Origin: a virus | Direction: 5' to 3' (one strand) | DNA: 52,034 bases | IMG/VR virus record: IMGVR_UViG_3300006880_000022 | Location: 1-52,034 of that record | Part shown: piece by piece, positions 22,347 through 32,432 of the stretch | Position numbering within the stretch: the stretch's first letter is position 1 | Layout of the letters: each line of letters begins with the position of its first letter | Notes under the pieces: generated by a model | Told to the model about the DNA's origin: nothing | Database searches by the model: none | The model's input: only the letters and a program-made list of their open reading frames with translations | Program-made: the position numbers and the translations under genes

Positions 22347-22945
22347 TAGTGAACCTCCAATGCATCGGCTCGCTGTGACACATTCGCCAGTCGACCTTGT
22401 ACCTTGGCCAATTCCCTTACCAGCCAGTTAATAGGCACACCACCAATGGTTTGATTAGGCTCAGGCCGATTACCGGTCTCAAGGATGTGGTCCACTCTGG
22501 CCATATCACCAGCCACCACCACAGGGGTATTCCGCAGTAGCCGATCCAAGGTGCCCTCGTCCATAGCAAGATGGACATGGTTGACATGATCTGCCTTGGT
22601 GCCAGCATCGAAATCTCGCCAGACACCATGCTGAATATACCAACCCCGATCGGGACTGGTGTGGATCAGTTCGGCCAGGTCAACGCGGTAATTGTTGTAC
22701 AACCATTCCGCAAAGGCTCGCATCTTCTGCTGACCAACAGCAATGCCGTACTTGTCATAAGCACCAACATCAATGGCAGCCGTAGGATACCCACGATACG
22801 ACAGGCCACCGTGGTGAGACCCGGGGCCAGCGCGATAGCCACTAGTTATATATAACTCTTCTGAATGGGGATACCTATCCGCGAAAGCCTTTAGCTTAAG
22901 GCCAACAGGACCTAGTGTCGCCCCATACCTAACTTCAATAGCCAC
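22346..22945 (-). CDS. Endolysin, M15-like peptidase
   Basis: 199 residues from GTG, overlapping the lysozyme gene as TAATG. SGYRAGPGSHHGG, then AIDVG (D59) and DHVNHVHLA (H120-H125) give the zinc ligands of the M15/LAS peptidase fold, which cuts cell-wall peptides. The C-terminal segment 150-178 repeats the lysozyme's RPEPNQT/PINWLVR module. Two separate enzymes would thus share one localisation or assembly tag. Confidence 0.7.
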   Translation of the reverse strand: MAIEVRYGATLGPVGLKLKAFADRYPHSEELYITSGYRAGPGSHHGGLSYRGYPTAAIDVGAYDKYGIAVGQQKMRAFAEWLYNNYRVDLAELIHTSPDRGWYIQHGVWRDFDAGTKADHVNHVHLAMDEGTLDRLLRNTPVVVAGDMARVDHILETGNRPEPNQTIGGVPINWLVRELAKVQGRLANVSQRADALEVH

Positions 22946-22958
22946 TTTAGTCCTTTCC

Positions 22959-25571
22959 TTAGGCGCCGCTTAGTCCTTTCACAACCCTCTCCCCATCACT
23001 GGTATCGCCGACTTTCCTACGCCAGATATCTTGTGAATGCAGCGCAGGTGTACTGCCCTGAGGGTCGGGGTTTCTGATGATAACAGTTATTACCCCGTTC
23101 TCACTATCGGGATCGAGAGTTACGAATGGTTGATTGGGCTCGACATAGTCCATGCTGATGCGGTGCCTAATAGGTGCACCTTCTAAGCCTTCCGAATTCT
23201 TAGTTGTCAATTGAACGACGTAGGACTTGTTGTCCACTAAGAAATAGCCAGGAACATAGGCCCTATCAGCCGACCCCACTAGCCATTGACTATCGTAAAC
23301 AGTCAGACCATCGGAATCATCGATGATGGTAATTCGGTATTGTGACTGTGAGGTATTGGTCCACGTTACTTCGATACTGCTAAGTACATGTACCTGCGCT
23401 GCTGTTGCAGCGTCAGCAGTCAACTCAAGCACCTTCATTCCGGTACTTGACGCGGGCTGTGTCAACGACATACGTATACCATCTACAGCGGCCAGGGTAG
23501 TGCGCTCACTGTCGGAAACAACTCCGACCAGTTCCCATCGCATTGCACCCTGTGTCAAAATCACTCTAGCTAGGTGACCATCCAACGCAATAACCATAGT
23601 CATGGCTGTCGTGGTACCCGTAGGCATACCAACAAGTTCAACGGTACCAAGGACCGTGGTTGCACCGTTAGTAATCTTTGCCAACTCCATTGTCTTGACA
23701 CCGGCCGGAGTGATCGCGATGGTTGCCCTGATAACTTGTCCACCACCTGTAGTGGTGTACTTGGCTGCGACATAAACGGTACGGTCATTACCAGATGGTG
23801 ACGTGGTATCCAATTCAAAGGGTAGGGTAACCCGACAGTCACCAGTCCCGTTGATATCTAGGTCAGCTACATGAGGCGTACCAATTACCGTCGGGTTGGC
23901 TGTGGCCTTCGTACCGTCACATGTCCACCCGTTAGCTACCCAGTTTGCACCGGGACTGGTAGGTGATGGTGTGCTTGCGTTCAAGGCACCGGATCTAGTG
24001 AACTGATCCAATGCTTTAGTAATATAGGTTTCCGGGGGATAGGTCATAACCACAGTGCTATTCACAGATGGAACTACAACAGCGGCAGAGCTATAAACAC
24101 CACTGGTCAAGCTCCCCGAATCCCAGATTTTTACCTTGTACGTATGGTTAGCATCCCCATCCGTACCCCACGCCGCCGGTAAGGTAACACCCTGCGTGGC
24201 CGTGCTATTCTGTTGCTCGGTAGCTTGCCACGTGCTATCGCTAGCTCGCCAGTAGGACAGAGACCCGGCACCAATTTGCCTGCTCAATGCATACGCGCTC
24301 TGCGTCTCCAGCTCATTGAGATCTGTGAAATCCCAGGTGAAACTAAGAGGCAGCCCTACATCAGCCGTGCTGAATTCCGCGGGCGTTAGGAAAAACGGGG
24401 TACCTGGTGTTACCTGCTGCGCTATCTGCGTGTGCGTCTGGACATTGCTGGCGTGATCAGAGTAGATATCATACTTGGCTGTCCAGTGTGCACTAGCCCT
24501 GATTCCCCAGTTATTACCAGCGGAGTCCTCGGTAGTCGATACAGCTAACGTCCACGTTCCCCATACTGCACCGGAGTTTGTAAAATCTATGTAGTAAATA
24601 TTGGTGTTGGACGTTCCAACGGCGAAGATCTTGAAATCACACCCCCCTGCCTTAGGGAGGAATGCAATTGCACAGGTCTTGACTACACCGGCCGGATGAG
24701 CAGTTGGCGTAGTCCTAATAGTGGTCGATGTGTTGGCCGAGTTACGCTCATAGACAGTAACAGCAGTGTCATTGGGAATAGGCACAGAGAATACACCCGG
24801 TGCCCAGCGTCCGCCGACAGCTTCCTGTGCCGCGACACCCGTAGCCAGGGTAACTGTGGATGGGCTGAGTAACCATCTACCAATGTACTTAATCTTTGTC
24901 AGCCGGATGGTAGTTCGGCCCCACGCTAGCCACATATTCCACGTACTACTGCTGTGACCGTTGCCGATATGTTCAAGCTCCAATATCGGTCTGATCGTCC
25001 CACTGCCAGTGTGTAACCATACGCTGCTACCTTGGAAATTTGCTTTAGTGGCAGTGAATGTCCACGTTGCACCTAGGTCAATATTCACACTGCACAATTC
25101 GACTCCGTGCAGAGATCCGGACACTCGACCGAACGCAATGAATGCCTTAAATCTATGCGGGGCAAAACGCATTACAACTAGGCTCATCCCACCCGTAGTA
25201 GATCCGGGGGTACCCCCGTCAGCTAGGTTGCTTACCACAACCTCAGGGCCTGCCGTATATGAGGTGTCACTGTTCTTAGTGAACCTAATATAACAGACCT
25301 TGTCCCGACCACCCTCATTAACACGGTAGGCCAAGTGCAGGTAGATCAACGAATCAGTGATCAGGTTTGACCACTCCTGTAACCCGGTCCGGGTAAAGGT
25401 GAACGTCGAGCTGGACCACGTTGACCCTTGATTGTTACTGTAATACAGGGTGAGTGTAGTAGACCCAGTCTTGACGAACATATACATAGGCCCACCCGAG
25501 AACTGATCGAGGTGCGCTTGACCGGGATACTTGAATACGCTAGCTTGTGTGGAGTTAGCAATAGTGGACAA
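22959..25571 (-). CDS. Large tail fibre or receptor-binding protein
   Basis: 870 residues from TTG. The N-terminal 350 residues are repetitive beta sequence with TWS/WTF motifs like sialidase-type propellers. Then come fibronectin-like stretches and a beta-sandwich (about 520-720) resembling concanavalin-type lectin folds, with another fibronectin-like end. Its position between the tail-tip genes and the lysins fits a host-recognition fibre. Domains are judged by eye. Confidence 0.6.
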   Translation of the reverse strand: MSTIANSTQASVFKYPGQAHLDQFSGGPMYMFVKTGSTTLTLYYSNNQGSTWSSSTFTFTRTGLQEWSNLITDSLIYLHLAYRVNEGGRDKVCYIRFTKNSDTSYTAGPEVVVSNLADGGTPGSTTGGMSLVVMRFAPHRFKAFIAFGRVSGSLHGVELCSVNIDLGATWTFTATKANFQGSSVWLHTGSGTIRPILELEHIGNGHSSSTWNMWLAWGRTTIRLTKIKYIGRWLLSPSTVTLATGVAAQEAVGGRWAPGVFSVPIPNDTAVTVYERNSANTSTTIRTTPTAHPAGVVKTCAIAFLPKAGGCDFKIFAVGTSNTNIYYIDFTNSGAVWGTWTLAVSTTEDSAGNNWGIRASAHWTAKYDIYSDHASNVQTHTQIAQQVTPGTPFFLTPAEFSTADVGLPLSFTWDFTDLNELETQSAYALSRQIGAGSLSYWRASDSTWQATEQQNSTATQGVTLPAAWGTDGDANHTYKVKIWDSGSLTSGVYSSAAVVVPSVNSTVVMTYPPETYITKALDQFTRSGALNASTPSPTSPGANWVANGWTCDGTKATANPTVIGTPHVADLDINGTGDCRVTLPFELDTTSPSGNDRTVYVAAKYTTTGGGQVIRATIAITPAGVKTMELAKITNGATTVLGTVELVGMPTGTTTAMTMVIALDGHLARVILTQGAMRWELVGVVSDSERTTLAAVDGIRMSLTQPASSTGMKVLELTADAATAAQVHVLSSIEVTWTNTSQSQYRITIIDDSDGLTVYDSQWLVGSADRAYVPGYFLVDNKSYVVQLTTKNSEGLEGAPIRHRISMDYVEPNQPFVTLDPDSENGVITVIIRNPDPQGSTPALHSQDIWRRKVGDTSDGERVVKGLSGA

Positions 25572-25588
25572 GGTCTAACTCCCTTCAG

Positions 25589-25822
25589 CTATGGCGTAGG
25601 TGTAAATGCCTGTGTATACCTCATGAGTTTCTGAGCCTCACCCAATATGGCAATGTTCGGTCGACCATCTAAGAAGTCAATCAGGTTCTGAAAAAGTGCA
25701 TCAGCCTCAGCGTCAGTACCATTAGGTACTTGCAATGTGATATTGAAGATCAGAACATCGTTGAGTTTGAATTCCGCTACTCGCGAGATAACATTGTGCT
25801 GTACCGGTGTTGCGGCTGGCAT
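25589..25822 (-). CDS. Small tail-tip protein
   Basis: 77 residues, AAGGGGG before ATG. Beta strands followed by an acidic helix (DAEADALFQNLIDFLDG). It lies between the spike-like and fibre genes, so a baseplate or fibre-attachment part is inferred. Family not recognised. Confidence 0.5.
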   Translation of the reverse strand: MPAATPVQHNVISRVAEFKLNDVLIFNITLQVPNGTDAEADALFQNLIDFLDGRPNIAILGEAQKLMRYTQAFTPTP

Positions 25823-25834
25823 TGACTTACCCCC

Positions 25835-26440
25835 TTATTGCGTTAGCCCATCCCATTGCACTCTGAAATCACTCTCCAAAACAGTGCAAGTGAATGACGA
25901 GACTTGGAAAGTTACCTCATACACGCGAGTCCTCAAAGGAAACAACGTCCGTCTATAGTAGATTGTTTGCCGGGCATTCACACCCTGCAATTCACCCGTA
26001 CCACCCAGGATCGTTTGTGTCCAGAATGTATTACCGTCTTCCTTGATTCTGACTGTGGTATCACGGTTATCACCATTCATACCATGTACTGCGTGATACG
26101 TTAAAAGTACACGCTCCCCTGGCTTAGCCGGATAGGTCAGAGTGGTAACAGGGTCCTCGGTAGTTGTACCGGTGGCCTGGTCTATATACTCATAGAGATT
26201 GGGTCGCTCGCCATACGATGAGGTAACTACAAAGTCCTTACCTACACGGCTGATGATAACCCGGTTACCCTCTCGCAGATCAAGTCCACCAACAGCCCGC
26301 ATAGGCACTGCCAATCCCGAGCCATCCATCTTTACGGCCAACGGGGAAACCTCAACGATGGTGCCAGCATAAAGTGCATCGCTGGTAGTCGCTTCTATTC
26401 TTTGGTCAACCGCGTCTAAGACACCTTCGATGAACGTCAT
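25835..26440 (-). CDS. OB-fold tail-tip/baseplate protein
   Basis: 201 residues from ATG 26440 (GGAGG eight bases upstream, TAATG overlap with the hub gene). YAGTIVEVSPLAVKMDGSG through VGKDFVVTS reads as an OB fold like the gp5/gpV central spike; the rest is beta-rich. It probably closes the tail tube with the hub protein encoded just before it. Confidence 0.55.
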   Translation of the reverse strand: MTFIEGVLDAVDQRIEATTSDALYAGTIVEVSPLAVKMDGSGLAVPMRAVGGLDLREGNRVIISRVGKDFVVTSSYGERPNLYEYIDQATGTTTEDPVTTLTYPAKPGERVLLTYHAVHGMNGDNRDTTVRIKEDGNTFWTQTILGGTGELQGVNARQTIYYRRTLFPLRTRVYEVTFQVSSFTCTVLESDFRVQWDGLTQ

Positions 26441-27573
26441 TACACATTCCTCCAAGTATGTCCCATGTCCCCACCATCTAGTGGCAGCTCCCAGGCATAA
26501 CCCAAAACCTCGACCGGCTGAGTCAGTGCGTTATCGTTCAAGGTTAATCTATCAAAGTGCCAGTGCAAAGGGTTAGGAACAGTTTTCAACGAGTATGTGG
26601 TCGCGACATCCTTGTCCGCTGCAATGGTGACCCTGGCCTGTTCTTCCAAAGATGCCTGATCAGCTGCCTCTACCTGAATGGTCTTAGTAATGACTCGACC
26701 CCCACGCGCAGCCACACTAGTTGGCCCATCAAAATCATTGATGTATGTGAAGATACCATTACCCTCTTCTGGTGTCTCATCAGCGAGGTTGTTATTCCGT
26801 ACAGCTACCCAGCGATTAGGTGCTTCGTAAAAATCGAAAGTGACCGAACGATCGGGGGAGATATTACCTCTAATCGAGTCAGTGTCATAGGTCCACTCAC
26901 TGGCCCTATTAACAGGTGCAATATATGGCTGCACTCTGAGTGCACCATTCCAGTCAGACCATATACCTTGATAGTTGATAGCTGCCAACAGATCATTGAC
27001 CACTGTCAACCAAGTAATCTGATCCTGCATAGGCCAGATTCTATCAGCCGGTAGGACTGATGTAATCTTCTGAGGGTCAATGATATATGAGGTAAACCCC
27101 TGGTCAATCAGGATAGCCTCGACGGCCGCCAGGTAACCCGTACCTGTCGCCTCAAAATGTGCATCGCCCACGGGGGTAGCCAACCTGTGCAGGATATCTA
27201 CGCCCTTTACCTCGTACGTGATTGGTATCCTAGAGAGATCTCTAGTAGGAGCATTGGTATAGTACGCACCGAGGTTGAACCGGGCACTATCGCCATCCGC
27301 CGAGATAACCATATACGGTCGAATGATTGCTTGTCCCCAGTCCAACTCCTCAGTGAGTGTAATGCTCAATTCAGCATGAATATTGGCAAAGCTCTGCCGT
27401 CGGACAGATCCACCTTGCCGTTCAACAAACTCACTAATATCGTGGATAACCAATAGACTCTGATCTAATAGTTCACAGCCCAAATCCACATGGATCGATG
27501 AAGCATCAGTAAGTAGTCGCTGAATAGTTTCAGTAGTCAGATTCTCTCGGGGGGAGGTAAGCAACCCTTGCAA
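26440..27573 (-). CDS. Tail hub/baseplate protein
   Basis: 377 residues from TTG after GGAAGGGGG. The layout (beta-barrel N-terminal part, helical insertion, ANIHAELSITL, then WVAVRNNN) and the place after the distal-tail gene match the gp27/gp44-like hub proteins of siphoviruses. It would form the ring linking tail tube and fibres. Confidence 0.55.
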   Translation of the reverse strand: MQGLLTSPRENLTTETIQRLLTDASSIHVDLGCELLDQSLLVIHDISEFVERQGGSVRRQSFANIHAELSITLTEELDWGQAIIRPYMVISADGDSARFNLGAYYTNAPTRDLSRIPITYEVKGVDILHRLATPVGDAHFEATGTGYLAAVEAILIDQGFTSYIIDPQKITSVLPADRIWPMQDQITWLTVVNDLLAAINYQGIWSDWNGALRVQPYIAPVNRASEWTYDTDSIRGNISPDRSVTFDFYEAPNRWVAVRNNNLADETPEEGNGIFTYINDFDGPTSVAARGGRVITKTIQVEAADQASLEEQARVTIAADKDVATTYSLKTVPNPLHWHFDRLTLNDNALTQPVEVLGYAWELPLDGGDMGHTWRNV

Positions 27574-27576
27574 GGT

Positions 27577-27951
27577 TTAACCCCCTTCCACAAAAGTCAC
27601 CTCTTCTAGTGAGATGGTACAGTTATATTCATCAGGTTCTCTATCGGGCTCTTCCCACGGGACACTGAAATAGACACCGAAGAACTTGTTACCCCGGTTG
27701 TCCCTTACACATACCGTCTGGCCAACCCACTCTTCGAGTTTGCGCAACTGGGCAAAGGAAATACGTACCAAGGTGAATACGTATTTCCCCTGCAATCCCA
27801 CAGTTGTTACTGCTCGCTGCCGGCCACCGGCATATTGGCGTACATCACCTTCACTAGATCTGTTAGCTGTTCTGCTATTACTCTGTGCGGCTACTGATTC
27901 ACCAGTCTCTGCCAGATTGATCCACAACTTAGTCAGCGTAATAAGAGCCAT
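27577..27951 (-). CDS. Minor tail (distal tail-like) protein
   Basis: 124 residues immediately after the tape measure. An all-beta pattern (KYVFTLVRISFAQLRKLEEWVGQTVCVRDNRGNKFFG) is like the N-terminal part of distal tail proteins. Position supports a tail-tip ring protein. Confidence 0.55.
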   Translation of the reverse strand: MALITLTKLWINLAETGESVAAQSNSRTANRSSEGDVRQYAGGRQRAVTTVGLQGKYVFTLVRISFAQLRKLEEWVGQTVCVRDNRGNKFFGVYFSVPWEEPDREPDEYNCTISLEEVTFVEGG

Positions 27952-30900
27952 TAGCGCCGCCTCCCTGTGGATTTGATCTGTGCACCAACTGAATTGATTT
28001 CAGCACCTACTTGCCCGCCGACATTTTCAACAGCGTTGGTATTCTTCTTAGCTTCACCGAGCAGCTCAGACAGCTTATTACTAATATTAATAAGGAGAGT
28101 GGCCACAGCCGTTTCCTCATCATGGGTACGAACAAACTCGGTCTTACCCGAGCCGTTATATCCCCACATACCGTCAGGCCAGGCACCACCCTTATCGAAC
28201 ACACCGATACTAGGCTGTACCGCACCACCCCGCTTGAATCCATTGGGATCATACCCAGGATCAAAGCCTCGGATAATAGATACAGCTTCGCCGCGCCTTT
28301 GCTGGTACCTCTGGGGGAATGCAGAAATCTGCACAGCCTGAGCCAAGGATCCGGCATTACCATAGCGACCCTCGATCGCTTGGGCACGACGTACGAAGCT
28401 GGCCGTAGCGTACGGGACATTCATAATCTGTTGAGGCGTACCCCAACCCGCCGATGGACGTTGCTGCAAGAAACCCAGCGAGTCACGATCACCGAAGTTC
28501 AGATTACGCATACCACTTTCAACTAAGCCGGCTTCGAACAGAGCCAACATGACCTTACGTGATGCATTCATGGCCTTAGCCTGATTGTATGCATCCCTGG
28601 CTACGTCGCCACTAGCACCGACAACTACACCACCAGACCTAGAATCAAAGAGACTCTTGAGCGCATTAATTGGTAGCATACCCACTCCCTTGATTGCCTG
28701 TGAAGCCACAGACGCATCCTTGGGGAGGAAGTTAGTTGCCGCATTCAATGCCTTATCGAATAGTTTCTTTATTAACTTACCGGCTGGGCTGAGTAGCCAA
28801 GACAGTAAGCCACCTCCGCCACCCGGGCTCGCACCGATAGGGATAGGTCCACCCATCATCTCGGTCAAACCCACTTGCTCAGCGGCAAAGTGAAGGTGGT
28901 TACGGTGCTCATTTACAACTGGCCCGGTCATAGTAACCCGGCGACCACGTGTTACGTAGTAGCCACCACGACCGGTAGTGTGGATAAGCTCCAAAATGGA
29001 CGCTGCCGATGCGAGCAACCTACTAGCCACAGCATCCTGATTGAAACCACTGAAGTCAGCAGCCAACCCGGAACCGTGCCATAATGGATCGCCTGGCCGA
29101 TAACCAGACGACATCGGACCGGTACCACCATACTTACGGTAAACCGCATTGATGGCTGGAACCATTCCCATGTCTCGACCCATACCGGGGCGTACACCAC
29201 CACCGATACTGAAGCCTGGCATGTCGCCAACTCCAGAGGCTCGCCCAGAAATAGCACCGCTTCTGATCATAGAACGAATGTTGTACATACCCTGTTGCCC
29301 GCCTACCTGGCGAACTTCATTAGCAGTTACGACATGTTCCCCAGCGGAAAGCTTGAAATACTCTGGGCCCTTGTTCGGAGTGAACATTCGCGCCCACACA
29401 CTGTCAGAAGTACCATTACCCGGGCCGTAGACAGCACCACCCTGAGCGAATCCAACAGGCCCACCACCGGCCAACGGCGTAATGTGTGGGATCTTCAAAC
29501 CCGGTGGGATCTTGTTAACCGCATCGACGACCTTATTCAATAGGCCAATGAAGTCATTCAATAGATTCTTAGCTCCGCCGACCATAGCACTTAGTGCATT
29601 GAGAACAGACACCCGGACCCTATTAATCCACTCATTGATTTGATTGAACATTGCCACCCATGCATTAGGTACAGTCTGCGTTACCCACTTAATCATGGGA
29701 GCGAAAATCACATCGCGGATGAATCCCCAAGCGGCAGAAACAGCAGAAACTACCCTACTCATTGTCTGACCAATGAAGTTGTCAAAAACTCTCCAAGCCG
29801 TCGTCAACGGCCCAGCAATGAAGTTAATCATGGCCTGGAGTATAGATCTAATAAAATTAGATGCTGCCTGTATAGCAACACTAACAGCGTGCCATACAGC
29901 TTCAGCCACTGATTGGAAAAATCTCCAAGTCGGTGCCATGACATTGTGGATATAGAAGAACATCAAATCCCACTGGCTCTTGATAAAGACCCATGCGGCA
30001 CCGATAATTCCTCTAATAGCTGCCCAAGCTACTGCAAACACAGCCTGCCATAGCCACATCATGGTATTACCCAATAACTGCAAGGCAAGAGTCTGCGCGC
30101 TCCAAATAGCTTGCATGATACCCCAGGCAAACGACACAATGCTAGCAATGGTTCGCCATGCCGGTACAAATATGGTATTGACAACCCACGACATGGTGTT
30201 ACCCACTACTTGCAGTGCAGCATGAAGAGCACCAAGGATAGGACTGATGATAGACCAGGCAAACGCTATGGCTCCCCTGATAGCATTCCACGCAGGGAGC
30301 ATGACATTTTGCCATAGCCAGTTGGTTAAGTCACCACTCTTTTGAGTACCCGTATTCATACCACTGAACACAGCACCAATAATATTCCAAGCTGCTTGGG
30401 CAGCACTCTTAATACCGTTCCAAGCAGGCACCATAACAGTTTGCCATAGCCACAACATAGCCGCGCCTACAGCTTGAGTAGCTAGTCTAATACCATCCCA
30501 AACTGCATTTAGCGTACGAGCACTGAGTGTTACGGATAGAATAGCCATGTACACAGAGCCCATCATCATGGATCCTAGTGCACCAAACACAACCCTTAAC
30601 ATATCACCAGTGATGCCGATCTCACGCAATGCCGCCCCCATCTCGACCAACGCAGGGCGAAGGGTAGCCCAGTTGGCACTTAGAGATGCCAGTAATTCTC
30701 CGGACATACGGATTAGTAGACCGACCAACCTAATCAGATCAGACATGGCTAGTCTGGCACCCTCTACAGCCTCAGGGCTACTTAGCTTACTAAAGAAATA
30801 GGATATTGAATCACCAAGACCGGGGAGCGCCGCAGCTAGTGCGTCAATAATAGGTCTAGATGCTATTACAGCCTGTGTCAATCCCGGCATAGAATTTTCA

Positions 30901-31832
30901 GCTAGCTTGGCTATACCATTGGCCAATGCACCTATGGTAGGTAGCACTGCCTTAAACATTTCCTCAATTCTAGGCATCACACGAGTAGCAGTCAGTGCAA
31001 ACCTATCAAGGGCACTGGCAATCAAAGGAGCCAATGGCTTAGCAGCTTCTTTCAAAGGCCCTATTACACGGTCCTTTAGTCGTTGCCCAGCCGCAATAAC
31101 TCTAGGGTCATCAGCTACTAAAGCAATACCTCCGGCAAGTACAGCGATGTTCAACCCACCGAGGATGGCGGCGGTAATAGCTGCACCCAAGAACACAGTA
31201 CCAGCGATAATACCGTTACCAATGCTGGCAACTATTACAGATACAGCAGCCACACTAATAGGTGTAGACAATGCAGCAGTAATTGATCTAGATATACCAT
31301 GTGCAACAAACTCAAAAAGCGAGGCACCGAAGGCAGGGTCCGGTACGAACGCTCGGGCCAACCCTGACTTAATCTTTGCCCCTAAGGTCTCAGTATCTAC
31401 GTCAGCCTTAACCTCAAAGGCCATAGACTTCTTAAGCCGCTCAATCTCCGCGAGCGCCTTGACACTATCAATTCTAATGGTAGCGTTGGGAGGGTTGGTA
31501 GCAAGCTCGCGCAGCTCAGCCTCAACACGGTCAATCTCTCGCAGAGCATCTGACACATCAGCGTCTAAATCAATAGGTGCAACATTCAACCTGGCTAGCC
31601 GTTCGTTAAATGCATTAGCTGCCTTGTCTCCCGCATCCGCGCCAGCCTGTTGTCCAGCTACTCCAAGAACATCAAACATACCCTTAGATGCTTTGATTAC
31701 TTCCTTGGAGAATTCCTTTGCGAATGCATCACCCGCCTGATCACCAGACTCTGACCCCATTGCACGAGACTCTACAATTAGCTTGGAACCTTCCGCGCGT
31801 AGGCTGATGAATGCCTCTGCGAGAGTAGCCAT
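27951..31832 (-). CDS. Tape measure protein with two wall-degrading domains
   Basis: 1293 residues, the largest gene. Long Ala-rich helices, hydrophobic stretches around 190-245 and a central run of repeated W..V..P.W..I units are typical tape-measure features; length sets the tail length. About residue 908 an M15-like peptidase begins (SGYRPGDPLWHGSGLAADFSG, later HRNHLHFA). About 1092-1135 an SLT/lysozyme-like segment follows (ALFEAGLVESGMRNLNFG, LGFLQQRPS). Both would open peptidoglycan during DNA entry. Confidence 0.88.
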   Translation of the reverse strand: MATLAEAFISLRAEGSKLIVESRAMGSESGDQAGDAFAKEFSKEVIKASKGMFDVLGVAGQQAGADAGDKAANAFNERLARLNVAPIDLDADVSDALREIDRVEAELRELATNPPNATIRIDSVKALAEIERLKKSMAFEVKADVDTETLGAKIKSGLARAFVPDPAFGASLFEFVAHGISRSITAALSTPISVAAVSVIVASIGNGIIAGTVFLGAAITAAILGGLNIAVLAGGIALVADDPRVIAAGQRLKDRVIGPLKEAAKPLAPLIASALDRFALTATRVMPRIEEMFKAVLPTIGALANGIAKLAENSMPGLTQAVIASRPIIDALAAALPGLGDSISYFFSKLSSPEAVEGARLAMSDLIRLVGLLIRMSGELLASLSANWATLRPALVEMGAALREIGITGDMLRVVFGALGSMMMGSVYMAILSVTLSARTLNAVWDGIRLATQAVGAAMLWLWQTVMVPAWNGIKSAAQAAWNIIGAVFSGMNTGTQKSGDLTNWLWQNVMLPAWNAIRGAIAFAWSIISPILGALHAALQVVGNTMSWVVNTIFVPAWRTIASIVSFAWGIMQAIWSAQTLALQLLGNTMMWLWQAVFAVAWAAIRGIIGAAWVFIKSQWDLMFFYIHNVMAPTWRFFQSVAEAVWHAVSVAIQAASNFIRSILQAMINFIAGPLTTAWRVFDNFIGQTMSRVVSAVSAAWGFIRDVIFAPMIKWVTQTVPNAWVAMFNQINEWINRVRVSVLNALSAMVGGAKNLLNDFIGLLNKVVDAVNKIPPGLKIPHITPLAGGGPVGFAQGGAVYGPGNGTSDSVWARMFTPNKGPEYFKLSAGEHVVTANEVRQVGGQQGMYNIRSMIRSGAISGRASGVGDMPGFSIGGGVRPGMGRDMGMVPAINAVYRKYGGTGPMSSGYRPGDPLWHGSGLAADFSGFNQDAVASRLLASAASILELIHTTGRGGYYVTRGRRVTMTGPVVNEHRNHLHFAAEQVGLTEMMGGPIPIGASPGGGGGLLSWLLSPAGKLIKKLFDKALNAATNFLPKDASVASQAIKGVGMLPINALKSLFDSRSGGVVVGASGDVARDAYNQAKAMNASRKVMLALFEAGLVESGMRNLNFGDRDSLGFLQQRPSAGWGTPQQIMNVPYATASFVRRAQAIEGRYGNAGSLAQAVQISAFPQRYQQRRGEAVSIIRGFDPGYDPNGFKRGGAVQPSIGVFDKGGAWPDGMWGYNGSGKTEFVRTHDEETAVATLLINISNKLSELLGEAKKNTNAVENVGGQVGAEINSVGAQIKSTGRRR

Positions 31833-31852
31833 ATCTCAACCTACCCCCTCCC

Positions 31853-32137
31853 CTAGCTTAATTGCCGGCGCCTCAACGCGGTACGCAGATACTTTTTCTT
31901 AAGCTCTTGGAACATACCGTAATTGAATAACTTCCTAGCAGCCTCGGTAGATACCCTGATTTCACCAATGCCAGATTTCTTCACCAGGATCTTAGAAATC
32001 AAAAGACCGGTACGCCTTGGGGCTAGGGGTACAGCCTCTAGTCTGAGTTGCACACCCTGCCTATATACCTCTTGGCTAACCTCTCGACTATTCAGTAATT
32101 CCTCTACCTCGTCAAGGTTTACATTGACTTCTGACAT
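31853..32137 (-). CDS. HK97 gp10-like tail/neck protein
   Basis: 94 residues, GGAGG before ATG 32137. AVPLAPRRTGLLISKILV matches the APxxTGxLxxS segment typical of the HK97 gp10 family of neck/tail-completion proteins. It is unusual in lying between the chaperones and the tape measure rather than next to the tail terminator. Confidence 0.5.
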   Translation of the reverse strand: MSEVNVNLDEVEELLNSREVSQEVYRQGVQLRLEAVPLAPRRTGLLISKILVKKSGIGEIRVSTEAARKLFNYGMFQELKKKYLRTALRRRQLS

Positions 32138-32193
32138 CTAATACCTCCGTAGGGTTGAAACCTACGCTCATAATACGGAGAGCATAGGGCGCA

Positions 32194-32432
32194 TTACTTC
32201 CTATACTCTCCCATACCAAAGGCTTCCATCAATGTTCGAACCTTACTGGACCTCTCCGGAGCCTTAGATTCTTCTAGTGGGCTATCCAGCCATTGATTGT
32301 ATTCGTATATCTTATCGTCAATGTCGACAAGCTCCACCTCTACACCCTGAGATTTCGCTATTGCAGTCAACAGCCGTTCTGTCTGTGCACGCTGCTCTAC
32401 AGTGCTCAAGCGAATGACATAGATGAGCGAGA
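32194..32432 (-). CDS. Tail assembly chaperone T region (via -1 frameshift)
   Basis: This frame has no ribosome site and no ATG; its first possible start is a TTG at 32409. It is open upstream through the end of the preceding chaperone gene in the -1 frame, adding LRQLISLI and a GTFRSL stretch. In most siphoviruses the G and GT chaperones are made this way from one message. The GT fusion would help load tube protein on the tape measure. Confidence 0.75.

Noticed and set aside
30907-31740. Long plus-strand ORF opposite the tape measure
   Set aside because: Ala/Ser-rich antisense reading of repetitive helix codons; no ribosome site and the tape measure is certain.
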